IMG/VR virus record: IMGVR_UViG_3300047491_000622
Span: 1-21,029 of that record
DNA length: 21,029 nt
Strand: one strand, 5' to 3'
DNA from: a virus
A program made the position numbers and the translations under genes. This document shows positions 7,468 to 14,094 of the stretch, piece after piece; the first letter of the stretch is position 1, and every line of letters begins with the position of its first letter. The notes under the pieces were generated by a model. The model did no database searches. It was given only the letters and a program-made list of their open reading frames with translations, and had not been told where the DNA came from.

Positions 7468-7617
7468 TTACTTTCTCTTGTTGCTCGCCTTGCGACGCTC
7501 GGCATCCATGGCTTCGTTTTCTTTTTCTTTCTGCTCAATGAATCGCTGCACTATCCACTGCCTAACATTTATGGGCATTGCCAGCGTCTTCCCCATGTCT
7601 TGTTGCAAGTGGTACAT
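7468..7617 (-). CDS. Small basic protein downstream of gp26-like gene (possible -1 frameshift product)
   Basis: From the first ATG this frame encodes 49 residues (MYHLQQDMGK...), with PINVRQWIVQRFIEQKEKE in the middle and a basic end. The frame stays open upstream to the slippery site at 7695-7701, adding 26 codons including GKNLLEEIFFF, which reads as part of the same domain. No ATG, GTG or TTG exists in that extension. The only Shine-Dalgarno-like bases before the ATG (AGAAGAA) are one arm of a 7-bp inverted repeat (7620-7636). The pattern LEEIFxxxYHL...PIxxRxW recalls small tail or baseplate assembly proteins next to gp26 in T4-like phages, where T4 itself has gp51. Either it initiates weakly at 7617 or it is a C-terminal extension of the gp26-like protein (about 410 residues in total). 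Confidence 0.7.
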   Translation of the reverse strand: MYHLQQDMGKTLAMPINVRQWIVQRFIEQKEKENEAMDAERRKASNKRK

Positions 7618-7655
7618 GAAGAAGAATATTTCTTCTAGGAGGTTTTTGCCTAGTG

Positions 7656-8699
7656 TTAGGCTTGGGTGTTCTTTTCCCTTTTCCTCCGGGGGAAGAAAAA
7701 ATTTGCTTCAAGTGGTAGCTCAATTGAGAATTCGGCTTGACAGCTTGGGCAGTTGATCTCGACATTTGTATCCACGCCAAACGGTGGCTCATTGATGATG
7801 CTGCGGATGTACGAAACATCGTTGATTGGAAGATTCTTGAGGAGAATCTGCAGTTCCATCTTATCGGTCACGCCGTCGATCTCATCAATCAGTTGCGCCG
7901 TCCTATATGTAAGCGTGTCATCGGTTGCTGTGTCGCCAAACATCTTGAGTCGTCTTTCACGGTACTCATTGATCTCCTGCTCATCCCTGCCAGTGGAAAG
8001 TCTGTATTTGAATTTGAGTTTCGAGTTTGGCAATGTATCCTCAAGGGCTGGGCCAAATTCGACTGGGCATTGGTTGACATAGAGGCTGCTGAGATCAACA
8101 TTTGTGCTAAACTTTGTAGAGCACTCTGTGCATTTGACCTCAACATCATAGCTGTGGGAGTATGAGATCGTTCGGAGGTACAGAAGAAGGTATGTTCGGT
8201 CTGTCGTGAGCAGGTTTTCAACCTTGAAATCTTCCTTGATGCACTTCTGGAAGATCATGTTTATGGCCTGCCCTTTGCGGACAAATCTTGGGGTTGCCAA
8301 GATCTGCTCTTCTTCGCCAGTCATTGGTCGAATATGAACGATTCCATCGGCTGGTCCATTGGTTCCATCGTAGAATCTGCCCTTGGATGGGAGCTGCACC
8401 TCTTCATATTGCGCAAGGTTGCCCCTCAAGGAGTCAAGAATTTCCTTCAATCTTCCACTTTGGTTGTTTTGGGGGAAGCTGGCTGTTGCCGGGGCTTTGG
8501 AAATGCTTGGTGTGTTGGTCTGGTTTTTTTCACGCAAGGCTCCAAAAGACTGATTTGGCTTCTGCAGTTGCGATTGAGGAGCTTCTGGCTGTTGACCAGA
8601 GTTCTGTTGGTTTAGGGCTTGAAGAAACTCTTGCGGCACATTGCCTTGAATGTTCATGCCGCCTTCACTTTTCTTTAAATTCAAATTTTCATCTGCCAT
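7656..8699 (-). CDS. gp26: Baseplate protein, T4 gp26-like, with two CxxC zinc motifs
   Basis: The 347-residue protein has a disordered Gln/Asn/Pro-rich N-terminus (about 15-80), then a conserved part starting VQLPSKGRFYDG (101-112) and HIRPMTGEEEQIL (122-134). Zinc ligands are probably Cys190/Cys193 and Cys317/Cys320, with a helical stretch rich in Arg and Glu between (237-255). The end ANFFFPRR is typical of gp26-like baseplate proteins of T4-related phages. In T4, gp26 is a baseplate hub-region component; the same place in the virion is inferred. The ATG at 8699 has AGGAG 7 bases upstream and is preferred over an upstream TTG/ATG frame that would run into the divergent gene. It heads a minus-strand operon continuing through 4313. 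The last codons carry the candidate frameshift site. Confidence 0.82.
   Translation of the reverse strand: MADENLNLKKSEGGMNIQGNVPQEFLQALNQQNSGQQPEAPQSQLQKPNQSFGALREKNQTNTPSISKAPATASFPQNNQSGRLKEILDSLRGNLAQYEEVQLPSKGRFYDGTNGPADGIVHIRPMTGEEEQILATPRFVRKGQAINMIFQKCIKEDFKVENLLTTDRTYLLLYLRTISYSHSYDVEVKCTECSTKFSTNVDLSSLYVNQCPVEFGPALEDTLPNSKLKFKYRLSTGRDEQEINEYRERRLKMFGDTATDDTLTYRTAQLIDEIDGVTDKMELQILLKNLPINDVSYIRSIINEPPFGVDTNVEINCPSCQAEFSIELPLEANFFFPRRKREKNTQA
7695..7701 (-). promoter_or_regulatory. Candidate -1 ribosomal frameshift site (U UUU UUC)
   Basis: On the minus strand the heptamer T TTT TTC is in the correct phase of the gp26-like reading frame (codons 334-335, Phe-Phe). A stop in the -1 frame lies just upstream, and after slipping the -1 frame is open through the small downstream gene to 7468. 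Downstream, CUUCCC can pair with GGGAA across about 11 bases, giving a weak stimulatory stem. Zero-frame reading ends 12 codons later at 7656. This is a sequence-based candidate only. Confidence 0.45.
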
Positions 8700-8750
8700 G
8701 GAATAGCTCCTGATGTTGCATAAATGTGCCTTTGGCTTTAAAATAGTGAG

Positions 8751-9113
8751 ATGCAAATAAATCTTGGAAATATTGAGCAAATAATTTTTCAGAATTCAGC
8801 AGTATTTTCTTGCCTGCCAGAGCTGAAGCCATTCCTTGGGCAGTGGAAGATATCCCAAAGCGTTCCTGGCATGAGGGATATGGGAAAAAGAGCTGCGTTG
8901 AATCTCATGAACATTCTTGATGACAACATGCTTTCCAGAATCAGTGATTGCATTGGTGAGGATCTATCAATCTTGCGCACCAGCGACAAGCTTGTTGAAA
9001 ACATATCATGTGATGTTGAAAAACTGGAAAGTTACATTTGCAACTATGATGGATTTACTGATTTATGCGTGTATCGTGATGGCGAAAATGTAGAAATAAC
9101 ACTATGGAGGTAG
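8751..9113 (+). CDS. Conserved phage hypothetical protein
   Basis: A 120-residue, mainly helical soluble protein. The stretch PELKPFLGQWKISQSVPGMRDMGKRAAL (24-51, key residues Trp32, Val38-Pro39, Arg42, Gly45-Lys-Arg) recalls a family of unknown function in T4-like phages with a VPxLRxxGKRA motif; this is from memory and was not searched. The second half is more acidic and ends in a beta-like VEITLWR. It starts 51 bases from the divergent gp26-like gene with a poor ribosome site (GTGAG). Its stop lies 2 bases before the next start, whose Shine-Dalgarno (GGAGG) overlaps this stop, implying coupling. No function can be assigned. Confidence 0.78.
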   Translation: MQINLGNIEQIIFQNSAVFSCLPELKPFLGQWKISQSVPGMRDMGKRAALNLMNILDDNMLSRISDCIGEDLSILRTSDKLVENISCDVEKLESYICNYDGFTDLCVYRDGENVEITLWR

Positions 9114-9115
9114 AC

Positions 9116-9469
9116 ATGCAGGATTTTCTTTTGTTCACATTTGGAACCATTGGCATGGCTCATATCATTGTCGATGGTTCAATCATGGAGCCGTTTAGGC
9201 GATTTTTCAAAGGCGTCACAGGAAAAATCGGTATTCCAAAGGCTGGTGAGGTTGTTGAGTGTTATATGTGCTGTGGCACTTGGTGTGGTTTTTTGATGGG
9301 TTACATTATTTTTGCCATTGGCAACGACCTAGCCACAAGTCTTCCTGTTGTTTTCGCTTGTGGTTGTGCTGGTGGATTTCTTTCAAATTTTGCCGCCATG
9401 ATCCTTAATTGGGTTGAGTCTGCGACTATAGTCAACATGCCACAAGAAAATCAAAATGAAACCGACTAA
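9116..9469 (+). CDS. Small membrane protein, DUF1360-like
   Basis: About 117 residues. Hydrophobic segments lie near the N-terminus (FLLFTFGTIGMAHIIV), in the middle (GFLMGYIIFAIG) and toward the end (LPVVFACGCAGGFLSNFAAMIL), so it is probably an inner-membrane protein with three helices. ECYMCCGTWCG (CxxCxxxW-type) matches the cysteine motif of DUF1360-like proteins found in Bacillus and many T4-like phages; function unknown. The ATG at 9116 is chosen over 9104 because GGAGG at 9107-9111 is then 5 bases upstream, whereas the earlier ATG would translate it. The acidic Gln/Asn-rich tail overlaps the next gene by 14 bases. Confidence 0.8.
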   Translation: MQDFLLFTFGTIGMAHIIVDGSIMEPFRRFFKGVTGKIGIPKAGEVVECYMCCGTWCGFLMGYIIFAIGNDLATSLPVVFACGCAGGFLSNFAAMILNWVESATIVNMPQENQNETD

Positions 9470-9716
9470 CAAAACCTACCAACTATATTGCCAGTTCTGT
9501 CATTACAAAAAAACATTTGACGGCGATGATTCAAAGTCATTGTCCCTAAGCAAGTCATCTGACATCCAGGCTGGCATACCAAGGTATGATTCGGAAAACA
9601 AGGCAATAGAGCAACCACCAATGAAGCGTGGCAAGCCAAAATCCAAATGCCCAAATTGTGGAAGAATGATTTTTGTGACGAGGTATAATGAGCCAAAGCA
9701 AGATAAGCCTTCTTGA
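9456..9716 (+). CDS. Zinc-ribbon protein
   Basis: An 86-residue protein with two cysteine pairs: CQFC (12-15) and CPNCGR (65-70), the second of the standard zinc-ribbon knuckle form. Between them lies a polar, Ser/Lys-rich linker of about 50 residues, longer than in most ribbons. It may bind nucleic acid or a partner protein. The start overlaps the membrane-protein gene by 14 bases and the end overlaps the next gene by 29 bases, so translation is probably coupled; its own ribosome site (AAGAAAA) is weak. Specific role unknown. Confidence 0.72.
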   Translation: MKPTNKTYQLYCQFCHYKKTFDGDDSKSLSLSKSSDIQAGIPRYDSENKAIEQPPMKRGKPKSKCPNCGRMIFVTRYNEPKQDKPS

Positions 9717-10071
9717 TATCAAGCAAGCCTTGAAGGATTCAAGGTTCAGAGATACACTGCCGCCAAATCTGACTGATGAGGTGCAGAAGTTTCTCAAGAA
9801 CCCATCATGCGCTTGCAACATGCCATTGTACCGAAAAATACTGAGGGAATGCGGCGACCAGCTTAGGTCTTACTTCCCAACTCGTGAATTAATTGACATG
9901 GATGAAGAGATCAAAAAGATGGCCGAAAACAAATTCTCGGTCATAAATTGCTCCGTACATGAGCTTGAGGAAAGGCTGAGAAAGCTTGGCGTCGGCAGGA
10001 AACAGATTGCCATGTCACGCTACGGAGACCAGGTCACAGTCATAGTCAATGATCTTGATGTCATTTACTAG
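9688..10071 (+). CDS. Conserved phage hypothetical protein
   Basis: A 127-residue protein, soluble and mainly helical. NPSCACNMPLYRKIL (residues 38-52) carries a Cys-x-Cys and a PLYR motif that recalls a protein of unknown function shared by T4-like phages of aquatic bacteria, again from memory. The end is beta-like (DQVTVIVNDLDVIY). GAGG at 9680-9683 precedes the ATG, which lies inside the zinc-ribbon gene. The last 11 bases overlap the convergent glycosyltransferase gene. Function not assignable. Confidence 0.78.
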   Translation: MSQSKISLLDIKQALKDSRFRDTLPPNLTDEVQKFLKNPSCACNMPLYRKILRECGDQLRSYFPTRELIDMDEEIKKMAENKFSVINCSVHELEERLRKLGVGRKQIAMSRYGDQVTVIVNDLDVIY

Positions 10072-11008
10072 GCGTGTACATCTTGCTGGTTGATATCATT
10101 TTTTTGCAGCTTTCAATCATTTGCACTGGGTGTTTCTTGTACTTTGCCACATGGAACGGGTACTCATCATCCTTTAGCCTCCTTGACCCTAGTGTCATGG
10201 CATTCTCGTAAAAGTGCATGGCCTTCTCAAACTTGTCAAGTGAATAGTATATGTCACCAAGCAGGCACCAGTGCTCGGCCATCAACGGGTTTGCCATGAG
10301 GCACTCCAGAACCAGCTTTGAGGCACGGTCATACGCTCTCTTCTCATAGGCCAGCACGGTTGCCATGTAATATTTTGTCATGTAATAAGACATCTGTGGT
10401 GTCTTTTCAAGGAACAGATACCTCTCTGACCTTTTGAGGAACTCATCAATTCTCCCGTTCGCCAAGCTCATGCAGGCAAGGTAGTAGTGTGGCTGTGATG
10501 AAAGTGGCTTTTCTGAAGCCCATTTTGAAACAATCTCCTCCCTCTCTTTTTGGCGTATGCGTCCAATCTGAGATATGTAAATGTCGCTGTGGGTCGTTGT
10601 TGATTTTATGGATTCAAAGGCTGGGTTGGAGAATCTTGCCTTTGATCCCTTTCGCACCACACGGATTTGCTTTGTTATCACCTTTTCTTGTATTATGTTG
10701 ACCCTTATTGAGTCATTTTCAAGTTGCAATGTCTCCATGCCCCTGGTGATCCTTTCGTTTGGCTCGAGGAAGAATAGCCACTCACTGTCAATTGCCTCTA
10801 TGGCCAAATTCTTTGATGTTGCGTAATCATTTTTGAATGGTACGGTGACGACTTCGCAGCCATAGTCACGGGCTATAACCTCAGATCCATCGCTGCTACC
10901 CATGCTGACAGCAACTATGTCATGGTCAAATGCTTGGCACGACTTTATGCAGTCCTCCAGCACATCTGATTCATTTCGCATCGTTATGGCTATCGCCAGT
11001 TTTTTCAT
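10061..11008 (-). CDS. GT2-family glycosyltransferase with C-terminal TPR repeats
   Basis: Residues 1-90 form a GT-A type N-terminus: AIAITMRNE (5-13), a GSSDGS turn (37-42), FKNDYATSKNLAIEAI (58-73) and FFLEPNERI (79-87). These line up with the GT2 consensus (RNE, DxGSxDGT, DDFAxxRNxAL, LDADE), but the DxD is changed to Glu82-Pro-Asn84 and the Asp before GS is Met36, so metal and sugar-nucleotide binding may be altered or lost. Residues about 170-285 contain TPR-like helices (HYYLACMSLANGR, WCLLGDIYYSLDKFEKAMHFYENAM). Similar GT2-TPR proteins glycosylate peptides or proteins in bacteria. The gene overlaps the small upstream TPR-like gene by 38 bases and is convergent with the plus-strand hypothetical. 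Acceptor unknown. Confidence 0.85.
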   Translation of the reverse strand: MKKLAIAITMRNESDVLEDCIKSCQAFDHDIVAVSMGSSDGSEVIARDYGCEVVTVPFKNDYATSKNLAIEAIDSEWLFFLEPNERITRGMETLQLENDSIRVNIIQEKVITKQIRVVRKGSKARFSNPAFESIKSTTTHSDIYISQIGRIRQKEREEIVSKWASEKPLSSQPHYYLACMSLANGRIDEFLKRSERYLFLEKTPQMSYYMTKYYMATVLAYEKRAYDRASKLVLECLMANPLMAEHWCLLGDIYYSLDKFEKAMHFYENAMTLGSRRLKDDEYPFHVAKYKKHPVQMIESCKKMISTSKMYTPSK

Positions 11009-11150
11009 CGAATTTCTTTCGGATCAATAGTTTAAAGGCTTCGGCTTCATTGTGCATGCCTTTTTCGGTATAATACGCAATTAGTTCCCTGTAATATCGT
11101 GGGGAGTACGGATTTTCAAGCAATCCAACAAATATATCGGGAAGATTCAT
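10971..11150 (-). CDS. Small TPR-like protein
   Basis: A 59-residue reading frame whose core, SPRYYRELIAYYTEKGMHNEAEAFKLL, is a single TPR-like helical hairpin (Tyr-Tyr, Gly, Ala-Glu-Ala spacing). It could be an accessory to, or a detached part of, the GT2-TPR protein that it overlaps by 38 bases. The ATG at 11148-11150 shares three bases with the start of the divergent glycosyltransferase (CATG). A GGAG lies 13 bases upstream, a poor spacing. Real gene status rests on the motif and the operon arrangement. Confidence 0.6.
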   Translation of the reverse strand: MNLPDIFVGLLENPYSPRYYRELIAYYTEKGMHNEAEAFKLLIRKKFDEKTGDSHNDAK

Positions 11151-11997
11151 GTTCAAAGATCACGCTCCAATAAGGGATAAAATGGCGGTTTTCAAACCAT
11201 GGGAGGGTTCCAATCCTATCAAGCCATGGGAATACAAAGTCACCGCAGCAATACCCGTCCTTGACACATTTGAACAAGTGGAGATTTGTCTGGAGCTTCT
11301 CAGGATGCAAACCACCAGACCATTCATTGTAATCATAGACACTGGCAGCACTCAAGATGAGCTTGAAAAGATCATCTCGCTCCGTGCCGAGGATGTTGAG
11401 GTTCACAGCCTGCGAATGAATGGCGTCATGCACCCAAGTGATTTCCCGGCCATAGCGATGGATCTTGCGTTCTCCATGTGCAGGACAAGTCTATTGTATG
11501 CCACGCACGCAGATGTTTTTGTGCGAAGGAGGGATTTCCTTGAGAGTATGGTTGGCATGTGCGACCAGTCATCGCCAGTTGTTGGGTATGAGATATCACC
11601 AAGGGCTCATGAGGATTGGAAGGGCATGGTTTCACACACAGCCACCATGTATCACATGGAAACGATGGATAGGATAGGATTTGGCTGGAGCCTTCGGAGG
11701 TTATGCAACCAATTTGGCATCAGCAATCACAAGCCAGATCCAAGGCGTCCAGGGTGGCCAGATACCGAATTGTTGGGTAATTACATCATGAGGCAGAACG
11801 ATATTTCACCAAGGCTCATTGGCTCTGAACAGAACTTCGAAAGAACGCTTGATTTAAATATTGATCATTTTCGCAGTTTTACCTCGGGAAAATTGTACAG
11901 CCGTTCGTATTATAGAGTAGTCAGCGAATGGTATGAAGATGCCAAGAAAGCTGCCCTTGAAAGAATTGATGAATGGAAAGGCGAGCCGGAACCATGA
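11149..11997 (+). CDS. Glycosyltransferase (GT-A/GT2-like)
   Basis: Up to 282 residues. The domain opens with KVTAAIPVLDT (30-40), then VIIDTGST (61-68), which matches the nucleotide-binding DxGS turn, and THADVFV (119-125) in the DxD position. Unlike the minus-strand neighbour, these motifs look functional. The C-terminal half (WPDTELLGNYI, about 204-214) resembles acceptor-site regions of GT2 enzymes. It may modify a virion protein, host surface glycan or DNA; none is indicated. Two starts are possible: ATG 11149 with GGGAAG 6 bases upstream, or ATG 11182 with AAGGGATAA directly upstream. Next on the strand, 28 bases on, is the late sigma factor gene. Confidence 0.8.
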   Translation: MFKDHAPIRDKMAVFKPWEGSNPIKPWEYKVTAAIPVLDTFEQVEICLELLRMQTTRPFIVIIDTGSTQDELEKIISLRAEDVEVHSLRMNGVMHPSDFPAIAMDLAFSMCRTSLLYATHADVFVRRRDFLESMVGMCDQSSPVVGYEISPRAHEDWKGMVSHTATMYHMETMDRIGFGWSLRRLCNQFGISNHKPDPRRPGWPDTELLGNYIMRQNDISPRLIGSEQNFERTLDLNIDHFRSFTSGKLYSRSYYRVVSEWYEDAKKAALERIDEWKGEPEP

Positions 11998-12025
11998 TAA
12001 TTTTGTTACAAAATCAAGGAGCTAA

Positions 12026-12568
12026 ATGGCTAATGAATACCTCAACAACAAAAATTTCGAATCGCTCATATCCAAGTTTATAAAAGTAAAGAAAAACAAA
12101 GTAAAATTTGAAACGCTACTTGAGGAAATCAAGGACACGGAGAAAAGAACCTCTGGCAGGAAAGGCTTCAAGAAGCCAGATTCCTGGAATGAAATTGAAA
12201 AGGAATTTGAGATCCACCTCAAGGAATACAACCACCTCAAGGGCGAACTCACAATCGCCTTCTATCTGCTGTCTGAGAATATAACTCGATACCGAAAGTT
12301 CAACCTCATTGATGCGGATGACGCCATACAAGAGGGTGTGATGATTTGTTTTGAGAAGGTTGACAGGTTTGACCCCAACAAGGGCAAGGCCTTCAATTAC
12401 ATGACAACTTGCATCATAAACCACTTCCGCCAGCTCTACAGAACCGCCAGAAACTACAACGAGCTTAAAAAAAAATATCAGGAGCATCTGAGCGTGAGCA
12501 TGGAGCAGAGGACGATCACCAGCCGTAGCAAGGGCATATATAAAAACCACCACCCGAATGATAGATGA
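12026..12568 (+). CDS. gp55: Late-transcription sigma factor, T4 gp55-like
   Basis: A 180-residue sigma70-related protein. Residues about 70-140 correspond to sigma region 2: ADDAIQEGVMICFEKVDRFDP (97-117, core-RNAP binding helix) and FNYMTTCIINHFRQL (123-137). Lysine-rich helices precede it (10-70). There is no region 4. This matches the pattern of T4 gp55, which directs host RNA polymerase to late promoters. T4 gp55 ends in a hydrophobic/acidic sliding-clamp-binding tail (DFLYE type), but here the end is basic (SRSKGIYKNHHPNDR) and no such tail is visible. AAGGAG lies 5 bases before the ATG. It follows the glycosyltransferase by 28 bases. Identity as a gp55-type sigma is likely; clamp dependence is uncertain. 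Confidence 0.85.
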   Translation: MANEYLNNKNFESLISKFIKVKKNKVKFETLLEEIKDTEKRTSGRKGFKKPDSWNEIEKEFEIHLKEYNHLKGELTIAFYLLSENITRYRKFNLIDADDAIQEGVMICFEKVDRFDPNKGKAFNYMTTCIINHFRQLYRTARNYNELKKKYQEHLSVSMEQRTITSRSKGIYKNHHPNDR

Positions 12569-12575
12569 TTCGGTG
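12551..12575 (+). other. Weak hairpin across the end of the gp55-like gene
   Basis: CCGAAT and ATTCGG form a 6-bp stem around an 8-base loop, extended by two pairs past a bulged C. It spans the sigma gene stop codon (12566-12568). No T-run follows, so termination is doubtful. Confidence 0.3.
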
Positions 12576-12582
12576 TGAAAGC

Positions 12583-12611
12583 TTGAAAAATTGCAACCAA
12601 AAATTTATACT
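12583..12611 (+). promoter_or_regulatory. Sigma70-like promoter
   Basis: TTGAAA at 12583-12588 and TATACT at 12606-12611 each match 5 of 6 consensus bases and are separated by exactly 17 bases. Transcription would start near 12618, about 35 bases before the ATG at 12653. It sits in the only sizeable gap of this plus-strand block (12569-12652), which is AT-rich. It would let the small downstream gene be transcribed by unmodified host polymerase, separately from the sigma gene. Confidence 0.6.
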
Positions 12612-12652
12612 TAAATTAGTGGATGTTGTATGCCACTTATACCAAGGACACC

Positions 12653-12907
12653 ATGAGCAATCTTATTGAAGCACTTGAAAAACAAGAACTAATACAGAAA
12701 TTGATAGAGAAAGGATATGCGCCACTCATAGACGCACTTCTTGATAATGAGAAGGATGTCTATACCAAGAAGGGTAGGCTCAACAAAAGCGGCGCATGTC
12801 GTGTGCTTGGTTGGAAGCCAAAAGAGCTGGAACAAGCTTTGGAGGCATGCCGTGAGATTCTGAAGAACGACTTGTTCTTCAATGATAGCGAGGAAGAAGA
12901 GGATTAG
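12653..12907 (+). CDS. Small acidic-tailed protein next to gp55-like gene
   Basis: 84 residues, mainly helical. The middle, GRLNKSGACRVLGWKPKELEQALE (41-64), has helix-turn-helix character; the end, NDLFFNDSEEEED, is a hydrophobic patch followed by an acidic run. T4 late co-activator gp33 also ends in a hydrophobic/acidic clamp-binding motif (DFLL), so a gp33-like role is a possible but unproven reading; the rest does not resemble gp33 as I remember it. ATG 12653 has AAGGA 4-5 bases upstream and is chosen over ATG 12623, which has no ribosome site. The stop overlaps the convergent tail-tube paralogue by 4 bases. Confidence 0.7.
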   Translation: MSNLIEALEKQELIQKLIEKGYAPLIDALLDNEKDVYTKKGRLNKSGACRVLGWKPKELEQALEACREILKNDLFFNDSEEEED

Positions 12908-13413
12908 ACCCTTTCCCAATATGCCCTATCATACCTAATGGTGAGATCGATATAAACGACACCAGAGTCGCTGTGGTCGAGATCACCAAAGTCGGCGCTC
13001 TCTATGTACATGTTTTCAAATATCCATCTCTCAATTACCTCGCCACACCCATCGTAGAGCTCGAGCTTTCCTTCCTTTTTGAAGCCATCTGTTGCATATT
13101 TGAACTTTACCGAACTTTGGTCAACCTCATACATAAGCTTTATCCATTCTATGACTGGATGCCTATTTTTTTTTATGTCAAATAGGGTTAGCGTCACAGG
13201 CTTCCAGTCTGGTTTGCCTGGGAAATATATTGTCTCATGTAGGTGTTGGGCCTCCATGCTTTTGAATGACAAGCTTGGCCTTGCTGATTTGTTTGGTGGC
13301 AAGGCGTTGATTGGTTCATCTGATACATCTGGTATCTTCATCAGCCATCTATACTTGCGCTTAAAGCATGCATCTGTCTTTTCAAGACCGTAATCAAAGC
13401 TCATTCTTGCCAT
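12904..13413 (-). CDS. Tail tube paralogue (T4 gp19 family)
   Basis: A 169-residue protein clearly paralogous to the next gene upstream. Shared features in order: FKRKYRW near residue 18, ARPSLSF, a LHETIYFPGKPDWKPVTLT segment, a YDGCGE turn, then ADFGDLDHSDSGVVYIDLTIRY near the end. In T4, gp19 forms the tail tube and the related gp54 and gp48 start the tube on the baseplate, so this copy could be a tube-initiator, terminator or minor tube protein. GGAGATAAC precedes the ATG at 13413, which is preferred over a TTG 18 bases further out. It follows a terminator-like hairpin after the main tube gene. Its stop overlaps the convergent plus-strand gene. Confidence 0.85.
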   Translation of the reverse strand: MARMSFDYGLEKTDACFKRKYRWLMKIPDVSDEPINALPPNKSARPSLSFKSMEAQHLHETIYFPGKPDWKPVTLTLFDIKKNRHPVIEWIKLMYEVDQSSVKFKYATDGFKKEGKLELYDGCGEVIERWIFENMYIESADFGDLDHSDSGVVYIDLTIRYDRAYWERV

Positions 13414-13433
13414 GTTATCTCCAATATGCAAAT

Positions 13434-13466
13434 AAAGCCCCGCATCTTTGAAAGAGTCGGAGCTTT
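13434..13466 (-). terminator. Terminator or attenuator hairpin between two tail tube genes
   Basis: On the minus strand AAAGCTCCG and CGGGGCTTT form a 9-bp stem (one U-G pair) around a 15-base loop with an inner CTTT/AAAG pairing. The RNA then reads UUUAUUUGC, a short broken U-tract, and A-rich sequence precedes the stem. It lies 28 bases past the tube gene stop and 20 bases before the paralogue's ATG. A leaky intrinsic terminator is the simplest reading. Confidence 0.55.
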
Positions 13467-13494
13467 ATAGTTTTTGATGTGCCGAACTTTGCTA

Positions 13495-14073
13495 CTAGCA
13501 GCCCAAGCAAACAGGAGTTGGGTTGGTTCCGCAAAGATTTCTGTAGATAGCTTGATAGTACCTAAGGGTCAATTCAACCGTTACTTCTTCGGATGAACTG
13601 TAGTCAAGATCGCCGAAGTTAACGGCTGATGGCCACACACCTCGGAGTTCCCAAGATTCAAGCTCTGTACCGCAGCCGTCATACATGACCAAGGTTCCCT
13701 TGCCAGCCCAGCCGCCGTTGTTTCCGTCGCCTTGGATGGTGGTCTGCTTCATCATGTTGCTGCCTTGATCTTGGAAGTTGTAGATCGAGGCCAGCCAGCT
13801 GTAAAGCTGAGTGATGCCGTTGTTCTGTGAGCGAGCGACATCATAGTAGGTCACGGTGATGGTTTCCCAGCTTGCCTTGCCTGGGATCCACATCTTGCCA
13901 TGGAGGTAATTGATTTCAGTTTCCTCAATGGTCAGGTTGGGGCGGCTTGCCAACTTTACAAAGTTCTTGCCAACCTTCTGGCCATTCCATTGAACTTCAA
14001 AGGTCCATCTATACTTTCTTTTGAATATCAGGTTGGTGTTTGTGGCCAACTCATTTAAATGCATTAGTGCCAT
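13495..14073 (-). CDS. gp19: Tail tube protein, T4 gp19-like
   Basis: A 192-residue protein of the gp19 tail tube family; it polymerises into the inner tube of the contractile tail. Features: FKRKYRWTFEV (17-27), ASRPNLTIEETEINYLHGKMW (42-62), WETITVTYYDV, YDGCGTELESWEL, AVNFGDLDYSSSEEVTVELTLRYYQAIY near the end. The extreme C-terminus is cysteine- and proline-containing (CGTNPTPVCLGC), unlike T4. It directly follows the sheath gene (22 bases), the conserved T4 order 18-19, and has GGAGAG about 8 bases upstream. The longer loop at about 100-115 (Gly/Asn-rich) is absent from the paralogue. Confidence 0.9.
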   Translation of the reverse strand: MALMHLNELATNTNLIFKRKYRWTFEVQWNGQKVGKNFVKLASRPNLTIEETEINYLHGKMWIPGKASWETITVTYYDVARSQNNGITQLYSWLASIYNFQDQGSNMMKQTTIQGDGNNGGWAGKGTLVMYDGCGTELESWELRGVWPSAVNFGDLDYSSSEEVTVELTLRYYQAIYRNLCGTNPTPVCLGC

Positions 14074-14094
14074 TTTTTATCTCTCCTTTGGAAA

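Noticed and set aside
8716-8744. TTGCAT-17-TAAAAT promoter for the gene at 8751
   Set aside because: The -35 matches only 3 of 6 bases and transcription would begin at the ATG itself, giving a leaderless mRNA; too weak to list.
9104-9115. Earlier ATG for the DUF1360-like membrane protein
   Set aside because: It would translate the GGAGG ribosome site that serves the ATG at 9116.
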